Positions 1-7,963 of a DNA stretch of 64,000 bases are shown piece after piece; the stretch's first letter is position 1; every line of letters starts with the position of its first letter. The stretch spans positions 434,001-498,000 of the forward strand of contig NZ_CP060295.1 of the NCBI RefSeq assembly GCF_014302995.1, given 5' to 3'. A program made the position numbers and the translations under genes. The notes below the pieces were generated by a model. The model ran no database searches. It was not told the DNA's origin and saw only the letters and a program-made list of their open reading frames with translations. Source of the stretch: Variovorax sp. PAMC26660 (GTDB taxonomy: Bacteria; Pseudomonadota; Gammaproteobacteria; Burkholderiales; Burkholderiaceae_C).

Positions 1-779
1 ATCGGCGTCTCGTCGGCATGCAGCACGCCGTGGCTCAGGATCTCGTCCTTGAGAGCATCCACCAGCGGCTGCAGCTGTACGCCGCACACACCCACCCATT
101 CGGCCAGCGTAGAGCGTGCCAGCGGCATGCCAGCGCGCGCGAAGATGCTTTCCTGGCGGTACAACGGCATGTGGTCGGCGTACTTGGCCACCAGCATCTG
201 GGCCAGCAGGCCGGCCGTCGGGATGCCCTTGTCGATGATCTGCGCAGGCACGGGTGCTTGGATCAGGGTCTCGCACTTCGCGCAGGCCCACTTGCCCCGG
301 ATGTGGCGCTCCACCGTGAACACACCTGGCGTGTAGTCGAGCTTCTGGCTCACGTCCTCGCCGATGCGCTGGAGCACGCAGCCGCATTTGCAGGTCCTGG
401 ATTCAGGTTCGTGGTGGAACGATGTGCGCGGCAGGTGCGCAGGCAGCGGGTGACGCCGGGGCTGCAGTGGATCCGAGGGCCGCGGCCTGGAGCGCAGCAA
501 GTCGAGCTCCAGTTCGACGGCGGTGATGTCGGCGTCGACGCTCTCGTCCAGCAGGCTCTTCTGCGCGGCGTCGAGCTGCTCGCTGCGGGCACTGAACTTC
601 CAACGCTTGAGGACCGCGATCTCATGAGTGAGCTGGTCGATACGCGCCTCGCTCCAGACGAGCTTGCGATCCTTCATCAGGATCTCGCCGTCGGAGTGCG
701 ACAGTCGCGCCAACAAGTCCTGCGCCAGCGCGCGCAACTCGGCCTCGCCGAGTCCCTGGAGTTGTTCGCTGGTGAACAT
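1..779 (-). CDS. tnpC: IS66 transposase TnpC, N-terminal part (truncated by window edge)
   Basis: Translated by hand on the minus strand from ATG at 779; the frame stays open to the window edge (about 259 residues of a usual 500 or so). The N-terminus is a leucine-rich coiled coil (start MFTSEQLQGLGEAELRAL). A Cys cluster follows near residues 130-175 (CKCGC, then CAKCE), as in the IS66 zinc-finger region. Near the edge, HADETP carries the first Asp of the DDE catalytic triad. The remaining catalytic residues lie outside the window, so activity cannot be judged. Confidence 0.85.
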   Translation of the reverse strand, partial: MFTSEQLQGLGEAELRALAQDLLARLSHSDGEILMKDRKLVWSEARIDQLTHEIAVLKRWKFSARSEQLDAAQKSLLDESVDADITAVELELDLLRSRPRPSDPLQPRRHPLPAHLPRTSFHHEPESRTCKCGCVLQRIGEDVSQKLDYTPGVFTVERHIRGKWACAKCETLIQAPVPAQIIDKGIPTAGLLAQMLVAKYADHMPLYRQESIFARAGMPLARSTLAEWVGVCGVQLQPLVDALKDEILSHGVLHADETP

Positions 780-853
780 GCCCGCCAGTGTGCCGATCTT
801 CGCAGCACGGGCCTATTCGCAAACGCCCCAATTGCTGCGGGGCCGCCTGCCGC

Positions 854-1189
854 TCACGCCATGGTGATGGCGCCTGCATCGCCCAGGCGCTGCCAGGGCA
901 GCCCGAGCACGAGCGCATCGAGCTGTTCACGAGACAGGGCCATCTGCGCTCCCAGGGCGGTGTTGGCCCAGAGGAATCGGCCTTGATGCAGCCGGCGCGC
1001 ACACAGCCAGATCCCGATGCCGTCGTGCACCAGCACCTTCATGCGGTTGGCGCGTCGATTGGCGAAGAGGTAGGCGTGGTACGGCTTGGCCGACCCGAAG
1101 ACCTGGACGACGCGCGACAGCGCGGTGTCGGTGCCCGCGCGCATATCCAACGGCTCGGCTGCCAGCCACACTGCATCGATACGGATCAC
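854..1189 (-). CDS. tnpB: IS66 accessory protein TnpB (Orf2)
   Basis: 111 residues from a GTG start at 1189. The protein has the TnpB pattern: VWLAAEPLDMRAG near the N-terminus, then a YLFANRRANRMKVLVHDGIG segment and GRFLW. TnpB is required for transposition of IS66 elements but its biochemical role is unclear. The start overlaps the tnpA stop (GTGA), which supports this start over an ATG ten codons further upstream. No frame damage is seen. Confidence 0.85.
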   Translation of the reverse strand: MIRIDAVWLAAEPLDMRAGTDTALSRVVQVFGSAKPYHAYLFANRRANRMKVLVHDGIGIWLCARRLHQGRFLWANTALGAQMALSREQLDALVLGLPWQRLGDAGAITMA

Positions 1190-1551
1190 CGCAGCAGCTC
1201 GCGCATCCAGGCCGCGCACTCGGACGCAGCGGCCACGGGCCAGGAGACCTTGACCGTGAGCGCGCCGCGGCGCAGTTCGATGACGAGTTCTTGCGCCGGT
1301 GTGGGCTGCGAGGCCGTGAGCGGCAGCGCGATGAAGGAGTGTGCGGGAGTCAATCTCTCAGTGGCTTGGCGCGCCGACGGTACCTCGGCCATCCGGCGCC
1401 ATTTGTGCACCGGGTTCGCGTTCAGGCCATAGGCCAGCGCGATACTGGCCACTGAAGCTTCGGGCTTGGCGCATTCGGCCAGCACCTGCCTCTTGAGGGC
1501 TGCGTCATGCCGCCGCCGGGGGAGTCGTTTGGAGTCTTGAATGGTGTCCAC
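1186..1551 (-). CDS. tnpA: IS66 accessory protein TnpA (Orf1, HTH)
   Basis: 121 residues from a GTG start at 1551. The N-terminal half has a helix-turn-helix of the IS66/IS3 OrfA type (RRHDAALKRQVLAEC, then ASVASIALAYGLNANPVHKW). The C-terminal half is the less conserved IS66 tail. The start codon lies within a 12-bp-arm palindrome (1541-1573) that could act as an operator or mRNA hairpin for the transposition genes. Confidence 0.82.
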   Translation of the reverse strand: MDTIQDSKRLPRRRHDAALKRQVLAECAKPEASVASIALAYGLNANPVHKWRRMAEVPSARQATERLTPAHSFIALPLTASQPTPAQELVIELRRGALTVKVSWPVAAASECAAWMRELLR

Positions 1552-1573
1552 CTGTGAGTCTGGTGGACACCAT
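1541..1573. repeat. Perfect palindrome over the tnpA start
   Basis: Arms ATGGTGTCCACC (1541-1552) and GGTGGACACCAT (1562-1573) are exact reverse complements around a 9-nt loop. The tnpA GTG start is in the left arm. It may regulate tnpA translation or mark the element end. Role is inferred. Confidence 0.7.
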
Positions 1574-1786
1574 GCTGGTCGGGCCTCCCGGCGGATTCAA
1601 GATGGGTTGGCCGGACGCATACCTTGACCGTGCACAGGCAGCGGTCCTTGGGCCTGAGCAGGCATCTATGAATGCGTCAAAGCCTGTAGGTGCCCAAAGG
1701 CCACAGGGCATTGGAGGGGCGTACCAATGCCGGACCGCTGCATGCAGCTAGCAACGGTCGTTGCTACGCGACGAGCTGCTCAACGG

Positions 1787-4700
1787 TCAGGGGACGACCC
1801 AGTCGGCAAGCCGGCGCCAGCCGGGGTCGTCGGATTGAACCTCGACGCACTTGAGAGTTCCGCGGCGCTCACCTTCCTCGATCAATGCGTGGACCGGGCC
1901 GCCGCGCCGCGGGCTCAACGCCTGCCGATGTCCCAGCACAATCACTGCCTCGCGGGCCCGCGACAACGCGACGTTCAACCGGTGACGGTCGAGCAGGAAT
2001 TGCACCCCGCCATGGCTGCGAGTCATCATCAAGATCACGGCGTCAGCTTCGCCTCCCTGCACGGCGTCGACAGTGGTAACTTCCACGCTGAAGGTTTGCC
2101 GGGTCCCCTGCAGCGCGTGCTGCACTGCCTGGCGCTGGGCTTCGTAGGGACAGATGACCAGGGCGCGGCGAACCTGCATTCGGTTGCGCATGCTCAGGCG
2201 ATAGAGCAGGGCCAGCAGGGCCTCGCGCTCGGTGACGTTTTCCTGCGAGCTTGACCCCTCGGGTTGAACGTGACGGTAGTCCCGGACACAGGAGAAATCG
2301 AGGAACATGAGGCGACGACGTGTCAGGCGCCAGCGGCCGCCGTGCCGCGACGAAGTGAGGCGGCCTTCGTAGAACAGGTGGCCAACGAGGTCACCAATGT
2401 CGGCATGCATGCGGTGCTGCTGCGTCAGCATGCCCTTCTTGTGGGCGGGCAGCTGTTCGAAGATGTCCTGGAAGCTGTTGCGCGCCAGCAGGTCCTTCAC
2501 TTCGTCGAAAGGCAGGCGGTAGCCGATCCGGGGATCCAGCGCTTCGCTGGTCACGGTGGGCGGCAGCTGGTTGTGGTCCCCCACCATCACCACGCGGCGT
2601 GCCACAGAACACGGAATCATCAGCTCCGCACCAAAGGCCTTCCCGGTTTCGTCGATGATGGCGATGTCGAACGAGCGGTCCCACAGCGCGTGGTCGCGCC
2701 GGGCTATTCCGACACAGGTGACCGCATGCACATAACGCGAGCCCAGCAGCCAGCGCGAAGCGGCTTGCCGGCCTTCCGGCGTGCGTAGCACCGTAATCCA
2801 CCGTGCACCCGCGCCCTCGTCGGTAACCAGCCCACGCGTGCCTGGATCGAGCGCATTGATCAGGGCTTGGTGCCAGATGGCTTCGAGCCCTGAACCCTGG
2901 ATGCGCTCCACCCCCGCGTAACGCACGCTCCCCGCCTCCAGCCAAGGCGCCTTTTCCAGCAGGTCGCCGAGCAGCTTGGTGACGGCCACATGCGTGGGGG
3001 CAGTCATCAGGATGGTCGGCCACGCGGACTCGTCGCCTTCCGGGAAGATGGACAGCAGCCACTTGACAAGAGTAGTTGTCTTGCCCGTGCCCGGCGGTCC
3101 CCAGATGGCCACCACGTCAGTGTCCGTCGTAAGCAGCTGCGCGACAGCCTCGCTTCCGAGTATTTCGTTGGGAACCGTCTCGCCGGGCAACCCGATCAGC
3201 GTGGTGTGGACACCAGTCGATACGAAACGCCCCTGGATCGTGCGCTCCAGTGCACGCGATAGCGTCTGCTGCTGCGACCCCTCATTGGCGAGCTCCAGTC
3301 GGTGAATCTCGAACGGTGCGACTTCGCGCAACAAGGCCTGTGGCGGCACAGCCAGTTCCAGCGTCAGCAGCCCATACTTGGGGTCGATCCATTGGGCCGA
3401 CACCACGTCCCAGGCGGCGTGCGAGTGGCAGGCCCTCAGGCGGGAGCCGGCCGGGGCTTGCAGCGAAGCAGACAACCATGAGGGCGTCTTTCCACCTACC
3501 AAAAGCACCGTCAGAAGCCGGCCTTGGCGCTTCTGCTCGGTCACCACCACGCCGATGGAGCGGCTGGTACGCATGTGTTCTTCTTGGTCCTGGTAGATCA
3601 TAGACAGCTTGCGCAGTCGCAGCGCGGTGTGCTGCTGCAACGTGCGCGCTTGCAGGCTGCCGAGTTCGTCGTGGATGGCTTCGAGGAACGGCACGAACTG
3701 CGAGCCACTTAGTTCGGCGTCGTCGTCCGTGCCGGAGACGAAGGCACACAGTTCCGCGTGAACGCGCATCGACAGCGGCGGGGCAGGTTCGGCGTGCAAG
3801 TGGACGGCCTTCAACTCGAACGCCATAGATGCAAGGCTGGGTTCGGTCTCCAGCGTCACATCGCCGATCGAAAACGCGAGCCGTCCCGAATCCAGCTCGT
3901 GCAGGCGCCAGGGCGGATCGGTCTCGGGAAACGCCGCGAGGCGCTCGGCGGCCGCGGTCAGCTGCGCGAGTTGTGCTTGTTGGAAGGCCAAGCGGATCGC
4001 CGACCAACGGCCTCGGTTGCCATGGACGCTCGGGTTCAGCCGGACGTGAAGCGGGCGTGCGCTGTCGAGCTCGCACAACTCGCCAAGGGTCCACACCTCC
4101 GGATAGACCTCGACCTCTTGCTCTGGCAGCAACGCCATCGCAGCGCCATCCCGCCCGGCATGCAGCAGCAGCGGAACGCCGTGGGCATGCAGATGGATGC
4201 CGTCGGCATCGCGACGTTGAACCACCGCCCTCAACGGCTCTCGTCCATCCGACTGATTGGCTTCCAGCAGCGGGCGGCGGGACGTCGACAGCGTGACAGT
4301 GCGAGCGACGTGGTCCACGGCGACCACCACACCGCGGCTTGGGTCTCCGCCTTCGCCGTCCAGCGTCCGGACCGCGTAGCCGTGCAGCGAACGAGGCAGC
4401 GTGCCGCCGTCGACCCCATCGATGCAGGCACCCCATCGTGGGAAGTTGCCGGGGAGTTGCAAGCTACCGGTATCCGGGAGTGTCGTGGCATCAGCGTCGA
4501 CCGCAAGCGAGCGTTCCAATGCCTCTAGGTGCACCCGCTCTGCGGACACACGGCCCAACGCAAGCTCCAGTTCCAGTGTGGCCCGCTGTAAGGACACGCC
4601 TTCACGTGCACCGAAGCGTCGCTGCCGAACCGCACGGGACTTTTCTAGGCATCTCGTCAGGTCGGCTTCGACGGCTTTGCGCACGGCCAGCTCCCCGGCG

Positions 4701-4894
4701 ACCAAACGTGCGAACGAGTCGATGTAGCCCGCGAGTAACTGACGACGTGCCGCCGCATCGGCTAGCTGCAGTTGCGCATGCTGACCGTTCAGCCGAGTGA
4801 TCTCCGCGTCTACGTCGGCGGTGCGACCGTTGTTCCACCAAGACATGGCGGTGGCCGTCAGCGTGATGCCGGCGGACACCAAGAGCCAGATCAT
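1787..4894 (-). CDS. Membrane-anchored superfamily 1 (UPF1/DNA2-type) helicase
   Basis: 1035 residues. It begins with one hydrophobic segment (MIWLLVSAGITLTATAMSWW) followed by a long Leu/Ala/Glu-rich coiled coil to about residue 140, so it is probably tethered to the inner membrane. The C-terminal 450 residues hold SF1 helicase motifs: Walker A GPPGTGKTTT near 597, Walker B IIDETGKAFG near 743, motif III GDHNQLPPT near 770, motif V AVQGGEADAVI near 945, and motif VI LNVALSRARE near 973. The middle 450 residues match no family I recognise. It is the last gene of a four-gene operon with an S1-domain protein and two helical proteins. UPF1-type helicases act on RNA or DNA; the S1 partner favours RNA. 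A defence or RNA-surveillance role is inference. Confidence 0.85.
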   Translation of the reverse strand: MIWLLVSAGITLTATAMSWWNNGRTADVDAEITRLNGQHAQLQLADAAARRQLLAGYIDSFARLVAGELAVRKAVEADLTRCLEKSRAVRQRRFGAREGVSLQRATLELELALGRVSAERVHLEALERSLAVDADATTLPDTGSLQLPGNFPRWGACIDGVDGGTLPRSLHGYAVRTLDGEGGDPSRGVVVAVDHVARTVTLSTSRRPLLEANQSDGREPLRAVVQRRDADGIHLHAHGVPLLLHAGRDGAAMALLPEQEVEVYPEVWTLGELCELDSARPLHVRLNPSVHGNRGRWSAIRLAFQQAQLAQLTAAAERLAAFPETDPPWRLHELDSGRLAFSIGDVTLETEPSLASMAFELKAVHLHAEPAPPLSMRVHAELCAFVSGTDDDAELSGSQFVPFLEAIHDELGSLQARTLQQHTALRLRKLSMIYQDQEEHMRTSRSIGVVVTEQKRQGRLLTVLLVGGKTPSWLSASLQAPAGSRLRACHSHAAWDVVSAQWIDPKYGLLTLELAVPPQALLREVAPFEIHRLELANEGSQQQTLSRALERTIQGRFVSTGVHTTLIGLPGETVPNEILGSEAVAQLLTTDTDVVAIWGPPGTGKTTTLVKWLLSIFPEGDESAWPTILMTAPTHVAVTKLLGDLLEKAPWLEAGSVRYAGVERIQGSGLEAIWHQALINALDPGTRGLVTDEGAGARWITVLRTPEGRQAASRWLLGSRYVHAVTCVGIARRDHALWDRSFDIAIIDETGKAFGAELMIPCSVARRVVMVGDHNQLPPTVTSEALDPRIGYRLPFDEVKDLLARNSFQDIFEQLPAHKKGMLTQQHRMHADIGDLVGHLFYEGRLTSSRHGGRWRLTRRRLMFLDFSCVRDYRHVQPEGSSSQENVTEREALLALLYRLSMRNRMQVRRALVICPYEAQRQAVQHALQGTRQTFSVEVTTVDAVQGGEADAVILMMTRSHGGVQFLLDRHRLNVALSRAREAVIVLGHRQALSPRRGGPVHALIEEGERRGTLKCVEVQSDDPGWRRLADWVVP

Positions 4895-4901
4895 TCGCCG
4901 C

Positions 4902-5360
4902 TCACTTGCTCAGCTTGACAAGCTGTTCCGATAATTTCAACAGCTCTTGGCGGGTGTCCCGCCGCACCTGTTCGCTGACCTGATCCGAAGTCAGTTCGGC
5001 CATCAGCTGATCGAAGAAGCCAAGCAGCTTCTCCTGTGTCCGGTTGATCGACTGCAGCGACGCGAGGTGCTGGACCGTCGTTTGCAGTTCCTTCTCCAAG
5101 TCGAGTTCGGCCTTGGCCAGCTCCGACCGGGCCACGTCGACGCGTCCGACCCACTCCGCCCGTTTGCCCTGCAGTTCTTGGTACGACTTGATCACGCCGA
5201 AGATCGAGTTCACGACGCCGATGGCTTCCTTGATGATGTCCAGCCGGCCCTTGTCGCGGGCGGTGTCCGCCTTGATCTGCTCGAGGAAGATCTTGGGGTC
5301 GCCATCGTGGCTTGATGCAGAGGTCCCGTTTGCGGGCAGGTTGATCTTTAAAGAGGCCAT
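4902..5360 (-). CDS. Small coiled-coil protein of the S1/SF1-helicase operon
   Basis: 152 residues, no signal peptide or membrane segment. The sequence is mostly amphipathic helix, for example RSELAKAELDLEKELQTTVQ and the C-terminal RQELLKLSEQLVKLSK, consistent with a coiled-coil scaffold. It lies 7 bp upstream of the helicase start and 14 bp downstream of the next gene, so translation is probably coupled. I do not recognise the family. Its placement between a helical partner and a membrane-tethered helicase with its own coiled coil suggests they form one complex. Confidence 0.7.
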   Translation of the reverse strand: MASLKINLPANGTSASSHDGDPKIFLEQIKADTARDKGRLDIIKEAIGVVNSIFGVIKSYQELQGKRAEWVGRVDVARSELAKAELDLEKELQTTVQHLASLQSINRTQEKLLGFFDQLMAELTSDQVSEQVRRDTRQELLKLSEQLVKLSK

Positions 5361-5374
5361 GGGTGCTTTTCGGT

Positions 5375-5875
5375 TCAGTGGGTGGTCTGATGGTGGTGTT
5401 CCAACGCGGTCTGGAACTGGCGCCAGGCGTCATCGAGATCAGCGGTCATCGCATCGATGCGGTTGAGGTCGGGCAGGTCGTCGTCCCGCAGGCGGCTCAA
5501 TTCGTCCCATGCCATTCGCACAGCACCGACGCAGGCCTTTACCAGTTGCACGAGACGGTCACGCACCTGCTCGCGTTGATTCATGTCTGCACGGACCCGT
5601 TCGATCTGCAGTGCCAGTTGCGCACGCTCTGCCGCCAAGCGCCCGGCTTCGCTCGGGATCATGTCGCGCAGCCCATCGCGGTGGGCCGCGGCGGTGCGGT
5701 ACTGCAGGAAAGAGTCAACGACCCCGACGATGGCGGATGCGGCCTCGAGCACCATGACTACCGGGTTGGCCTTCGCCGCGGCGGCGCCCAACCCTTTGCG
5801 AAGACCCAGCTTCTGGGCTTCCTGCGCGATGCCGGCCATGAACCGCAGTGCGTGTTTCGGAGCCGGTGCAGTCAT
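5375..5875 (-). CDS. Small helical protein of the S1/SF1-helicase operon
   Basis: 166 residues from ATG 5875, which overlaps the stop of the upstream S1 gene as ATGA and so fixes the start. An Ala/Val-rich segment near residues 30-60 (ANPVVMVLEAASAIVGVVDS) could be a hydrophobic helix or glycine-zipper-like stretch. The rest is charged coiled coil (SEAGRLAAERAQLALQIERV). It resembles the next gene in length and composition, so the two may be distant paralogues. The family is not recognised. Confidence 0.7.
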   Translation of the reverse strand: MTAPAPKHALRFMAGIAQEAQKLGLRKGLGAAAAKANPVVMVLEAASAIVGVVDSFLQYRTAAAHRDGLRDMIPSEAGRLAAERAQLALQIERVRADMNQREQVRDRLVQLVKACVGAVRMAWDELSRLRDDDLPDLNRIDAMTADLDDAWRQFQTALEHHHQTTH

Positions 5876-7392
5876 GACTTGATCTCCAGGACGACCCAAG
5901 TGCTGGCCGTGACTTGGCTACCCAGCACGACTGGGTCGGGCAGAGGTGGGAAGTGGGTCTCGTCGCGTTCAAATTCGCGTATACGGCCGTCCCGCCGCTT
6001 CGTCCAGCAGGTGCGGGTCCAGGGTTCTAGATACACCGTCTGCTCGGTCTGCGTGTGCGGCGCTGCGACTGTCAGCTTCACCAGTAGCAGTTGGCGGGCA
6101 TGGTCAGCCACGTCGGCGGGACAGAAGGGCGTGGGGCCGAGTGGCTCGAAGGCGGAATGCAGGCTTGCCAGTATCCAGTGATCTGGCACGTCAAGCCACA
6201 CCGTTCGTGAAGGCTTCCTGCCGTCGCGCTGCGCAAGCACCATGAGGCCGTGGTCGTCCAACAGCGACGTGAACTGCGACTGCGCTGGGGCGTCGATCAC
6301 TGCACGCAGAGACGCCACTGGTAGGGCGTCACCGAAGAACTGGAGGAAACTTTCCTCGGACCTGCGTGCACGTGGCGGGCTGGGCCAAGACCGCGGGTAG
6401 TCCGCATCCGCTGTCGACGTGGCAGGCGGCAGGAACTGCTTCTGCCCAGGTGCGGCGCTGGCGAACAGGCCGCGCAGCGGCTTCCTGTTGTGCGAGCTTG
6501 CTCGGGCCAGCGACGCCGCGAGCGCACGCCCCTGCCCGGTCAGAAGGACGCCGCTGACTAAGCCTTCCCCTTCCAATACAGAGAGCATGCGTGCCAATGC
6601 GTTGGCGGGCAGGCCGGTCGTATCGCGGATCGTGGCCATGAGTGTGCCCCGATCGAGTTCGTCCAACAGGTACAACATGACTGAATCGCAAGTACGCGGC
6701 TTGCGGGGTTCGGCCCACAGCCGGAAGGGCATCGCGCTGAACGGCATCCGAATGAGAGGCGACTCGGGGCAGGGTTGACAGTCTCGCAGGCTGGCGATGA
6801 CATGGGCTTTGCGGGCGTGCTTATTGATCAGCCACAGGTCCGGCAGGCGCACGTCGAGCACCCGCACCCGGTAAGAACGGTGCAGGTCCATCACGTCGCC
6901 TGGCCCGCGGACGCGGCCCCAAGACATCTCCGCGAGCGGCACATGGGCTTTGAAGCCTTCGCACGCGAGCACCGCATGCCGGGCTTCGAGGGCGATCACC
7001 GTGCCGTCCAGTTCGTCGCCCGGCTTCAGGTGCGCCATGGACTCGCGGGCACTGGCCTCCTCCACAGCGGACAGGCTGGCAATCCAGCCACCGCGGTCGC
7101 TCGGCGCGACCAGCACGAACTCGACGGCGTCTCCAATCGAAACGACTTCGGCGGCATCCTGGACGAAGTGACGCGCCATCTCGGTCCGGAACACCACTGC
7201 TTGGAACCCGTTGGAATCGATGTTTGCGTGTTTCGCTCCGACGTACCGAACAGTGCCTTTGTGGACGTCGCCGGGCGTCAGTTTCCGAGGCGCGTGCGTT
7301 GTCGGTCGCGACGACGCTCTGGAGGGCCCCGAGGTGGAGGCGGGCGCCAACAACGACTGAAACAGCGAACCCAAATCGTCCAGTATCCCCAC
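5872..7392 (-). CDS. S1 (OB-fold) domain protein heading the SF1-helicase operon
   Basis: 506 residues from GTG 7392, with a GGGAGAA ribosome-binding site upstream. Two S1-like OB repeats occupy about residues 40-115 (PGDVHKGTVRYVGAKHANID) and 123-195 (PGDELDGTVIALEARHAVLA). Each shows the S1 pattern of G-x-V followed by a beta strand and a lysine-containing loop. A winged-helix-like stretch follows near 250-300 (LPANALARMLSVLEGEGLVS). The C-terminal 200 residues are unassigned. S1 domains bind single-stranded RNA, so this is the likely nucleic-acid sensor or adaptor of the operon. It is the first gene and is divergent from the DUF6361 operon. Confidence 0.72.
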   Translation of the reverse strand: MGILDDLGSLFQSLLAPASTSGPSRASSRPTTHAPRKLTPGDVHKGTVRYVGAKHANIDSNGFQAVVFRTEMARHFVQDAAEVVSIGDAVEFVLVAPSDRGGWIASLSAVEEASARESMAHLKPGDELDGTVIALEARHAVLACEGFKAHVPLAEMSWGRVRGPGDVMDLHRSYRVRVLDVRLPDLWLINKHARKAHVIASLRDCQPCPESPLIRMPFSAMPFRLWAEPRKPRTCDSVMLYLLDELDRGTLMATIRDTTGLPANALARMLSVLEGEGLVSGVLLTGQGRALAASLARASSHNRKPLRGLFASAAPGQKQFLPPATSTADADYPRSWPSPPRARRSEESFLQFFGDALPVASLRAVIDAPAQSQFTSLLDDHGLMVLAQRDGRKPSRTVWLDVPDHWILASLHSAFEPLGPTPFCPADVADHARQLLLVKLTVAAPHTQTEQTVYLEPWTRTCWTKRRDGRIREFERDETHFPPLPDPVVLGSQVTASTWVVLEIKS

Positions 7393-7963
7393 CGATTTGT
7401 TCTCCCTTGACGCGGCCTAAAGCAGCCCCGCGTGAAACATTTGGCATCAGATTGTGCCGTGAACTGGCTGAACCCGCGATGGCATAGGAGTCCAACGTGC
7501 GGGCATGCAGGCGCAGCGGCGGCGCACCGGCTGAACAGCGCTGGCCCGGCTCTAGATGAGCCCGGACAGGGCATCCCAGCGGTTTACACAGCGTCGCCCA
7601 CACCCACGGCCTTGAGTGCGTCGGCCGCGGCGATGGAGATTAATGGACTGCTGCGCAGCGGTTGCTGCCCCTCACTTACGCCTTTCCAACGACAGCTCAA
7701 CAACGCTTCGCTGTCACTGACATGCCCAAGGATACGGACAGCGGCTTTCATGACCGGGCCAATGCGCACATTTGTCTTTAAAAGCTTCGGCCAGCAAAGT
7801 CCCAAATACGTAACTGATTGTGTCACAATCGATGGCGTCATTGGTTGTCGCGATGCGACATGTTTTGCCGCCTCGAAGCCGAGACTGCCTCTTCACCGTC
7901 CAGCCATTGATCTTGAGTTTGAGTACATCGCATGACTGCTGAACCGCGACAAGGAGTCTGAGC
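7393..7963. other. Divergent intergenic region between the two accessory operons
   Basis: 571 bp with no convincing gene. It must hold the promoters for both the leftward S1/helicase operon and the rightward DUF6361 operon. Two 15-bp palindromes lie at 7816-7830 and 7846-7860. A minus-strand frame at 7584-7841 (85 codons, starting MTPSIVTQSV) is open, but I see no ribosome-binding site or family; it is left as a possible small hypothetical gene only. The rightward operon start has AAGGAG at 7951-7956. Confidence 0.6.
7816..7860. promoter_or_regulatory. Two 15-bp palindromes, candidate operators
   Basis: GATTGTG-T-CACAATC (7816-7830) is perfect with 7-bp arms. TGTCGC-GAT-GCGACA (7846-7860) is perfect with 6-bp arms. 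They are 15 bp apart, about 100 bp upstream of the rightward GTG start. The first is AT-rich and the second GC-rich, so they may serve different proteins. No regulator gene lies in either operon, so the binder is unknown. Confidence 0.5.

Larger units (their letters stand above)
1..1573 (-). mobile_element. IS66-family insertion element, partial
   Basis: Three leftward genes in the order tnpA, tnpB, tnpC, with a GTGA stop/start overlap between tnpA and tnpB, are the classic IS66 arrangement. The element runs off the left window edge inside tnpC, so only one end is present. The outer boundary beside tnpA is uncertain: a 12-bp-arm palindrome spans the tnpA start (1541-1573), and 1574-1786 holds no gene I recognise and may include the terminal repeat or a remnant of target DNA. 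It sits directly beside the accessory helicase operon. Confidence 0.85.

Noticed and set aside
7584..7841. Possible 85-codon gene on the minus strand between the accessory operons
   Set aside because: No ribosome-binding site, no recognisable family, and it overlaps the palindromes; kept only as a remark.
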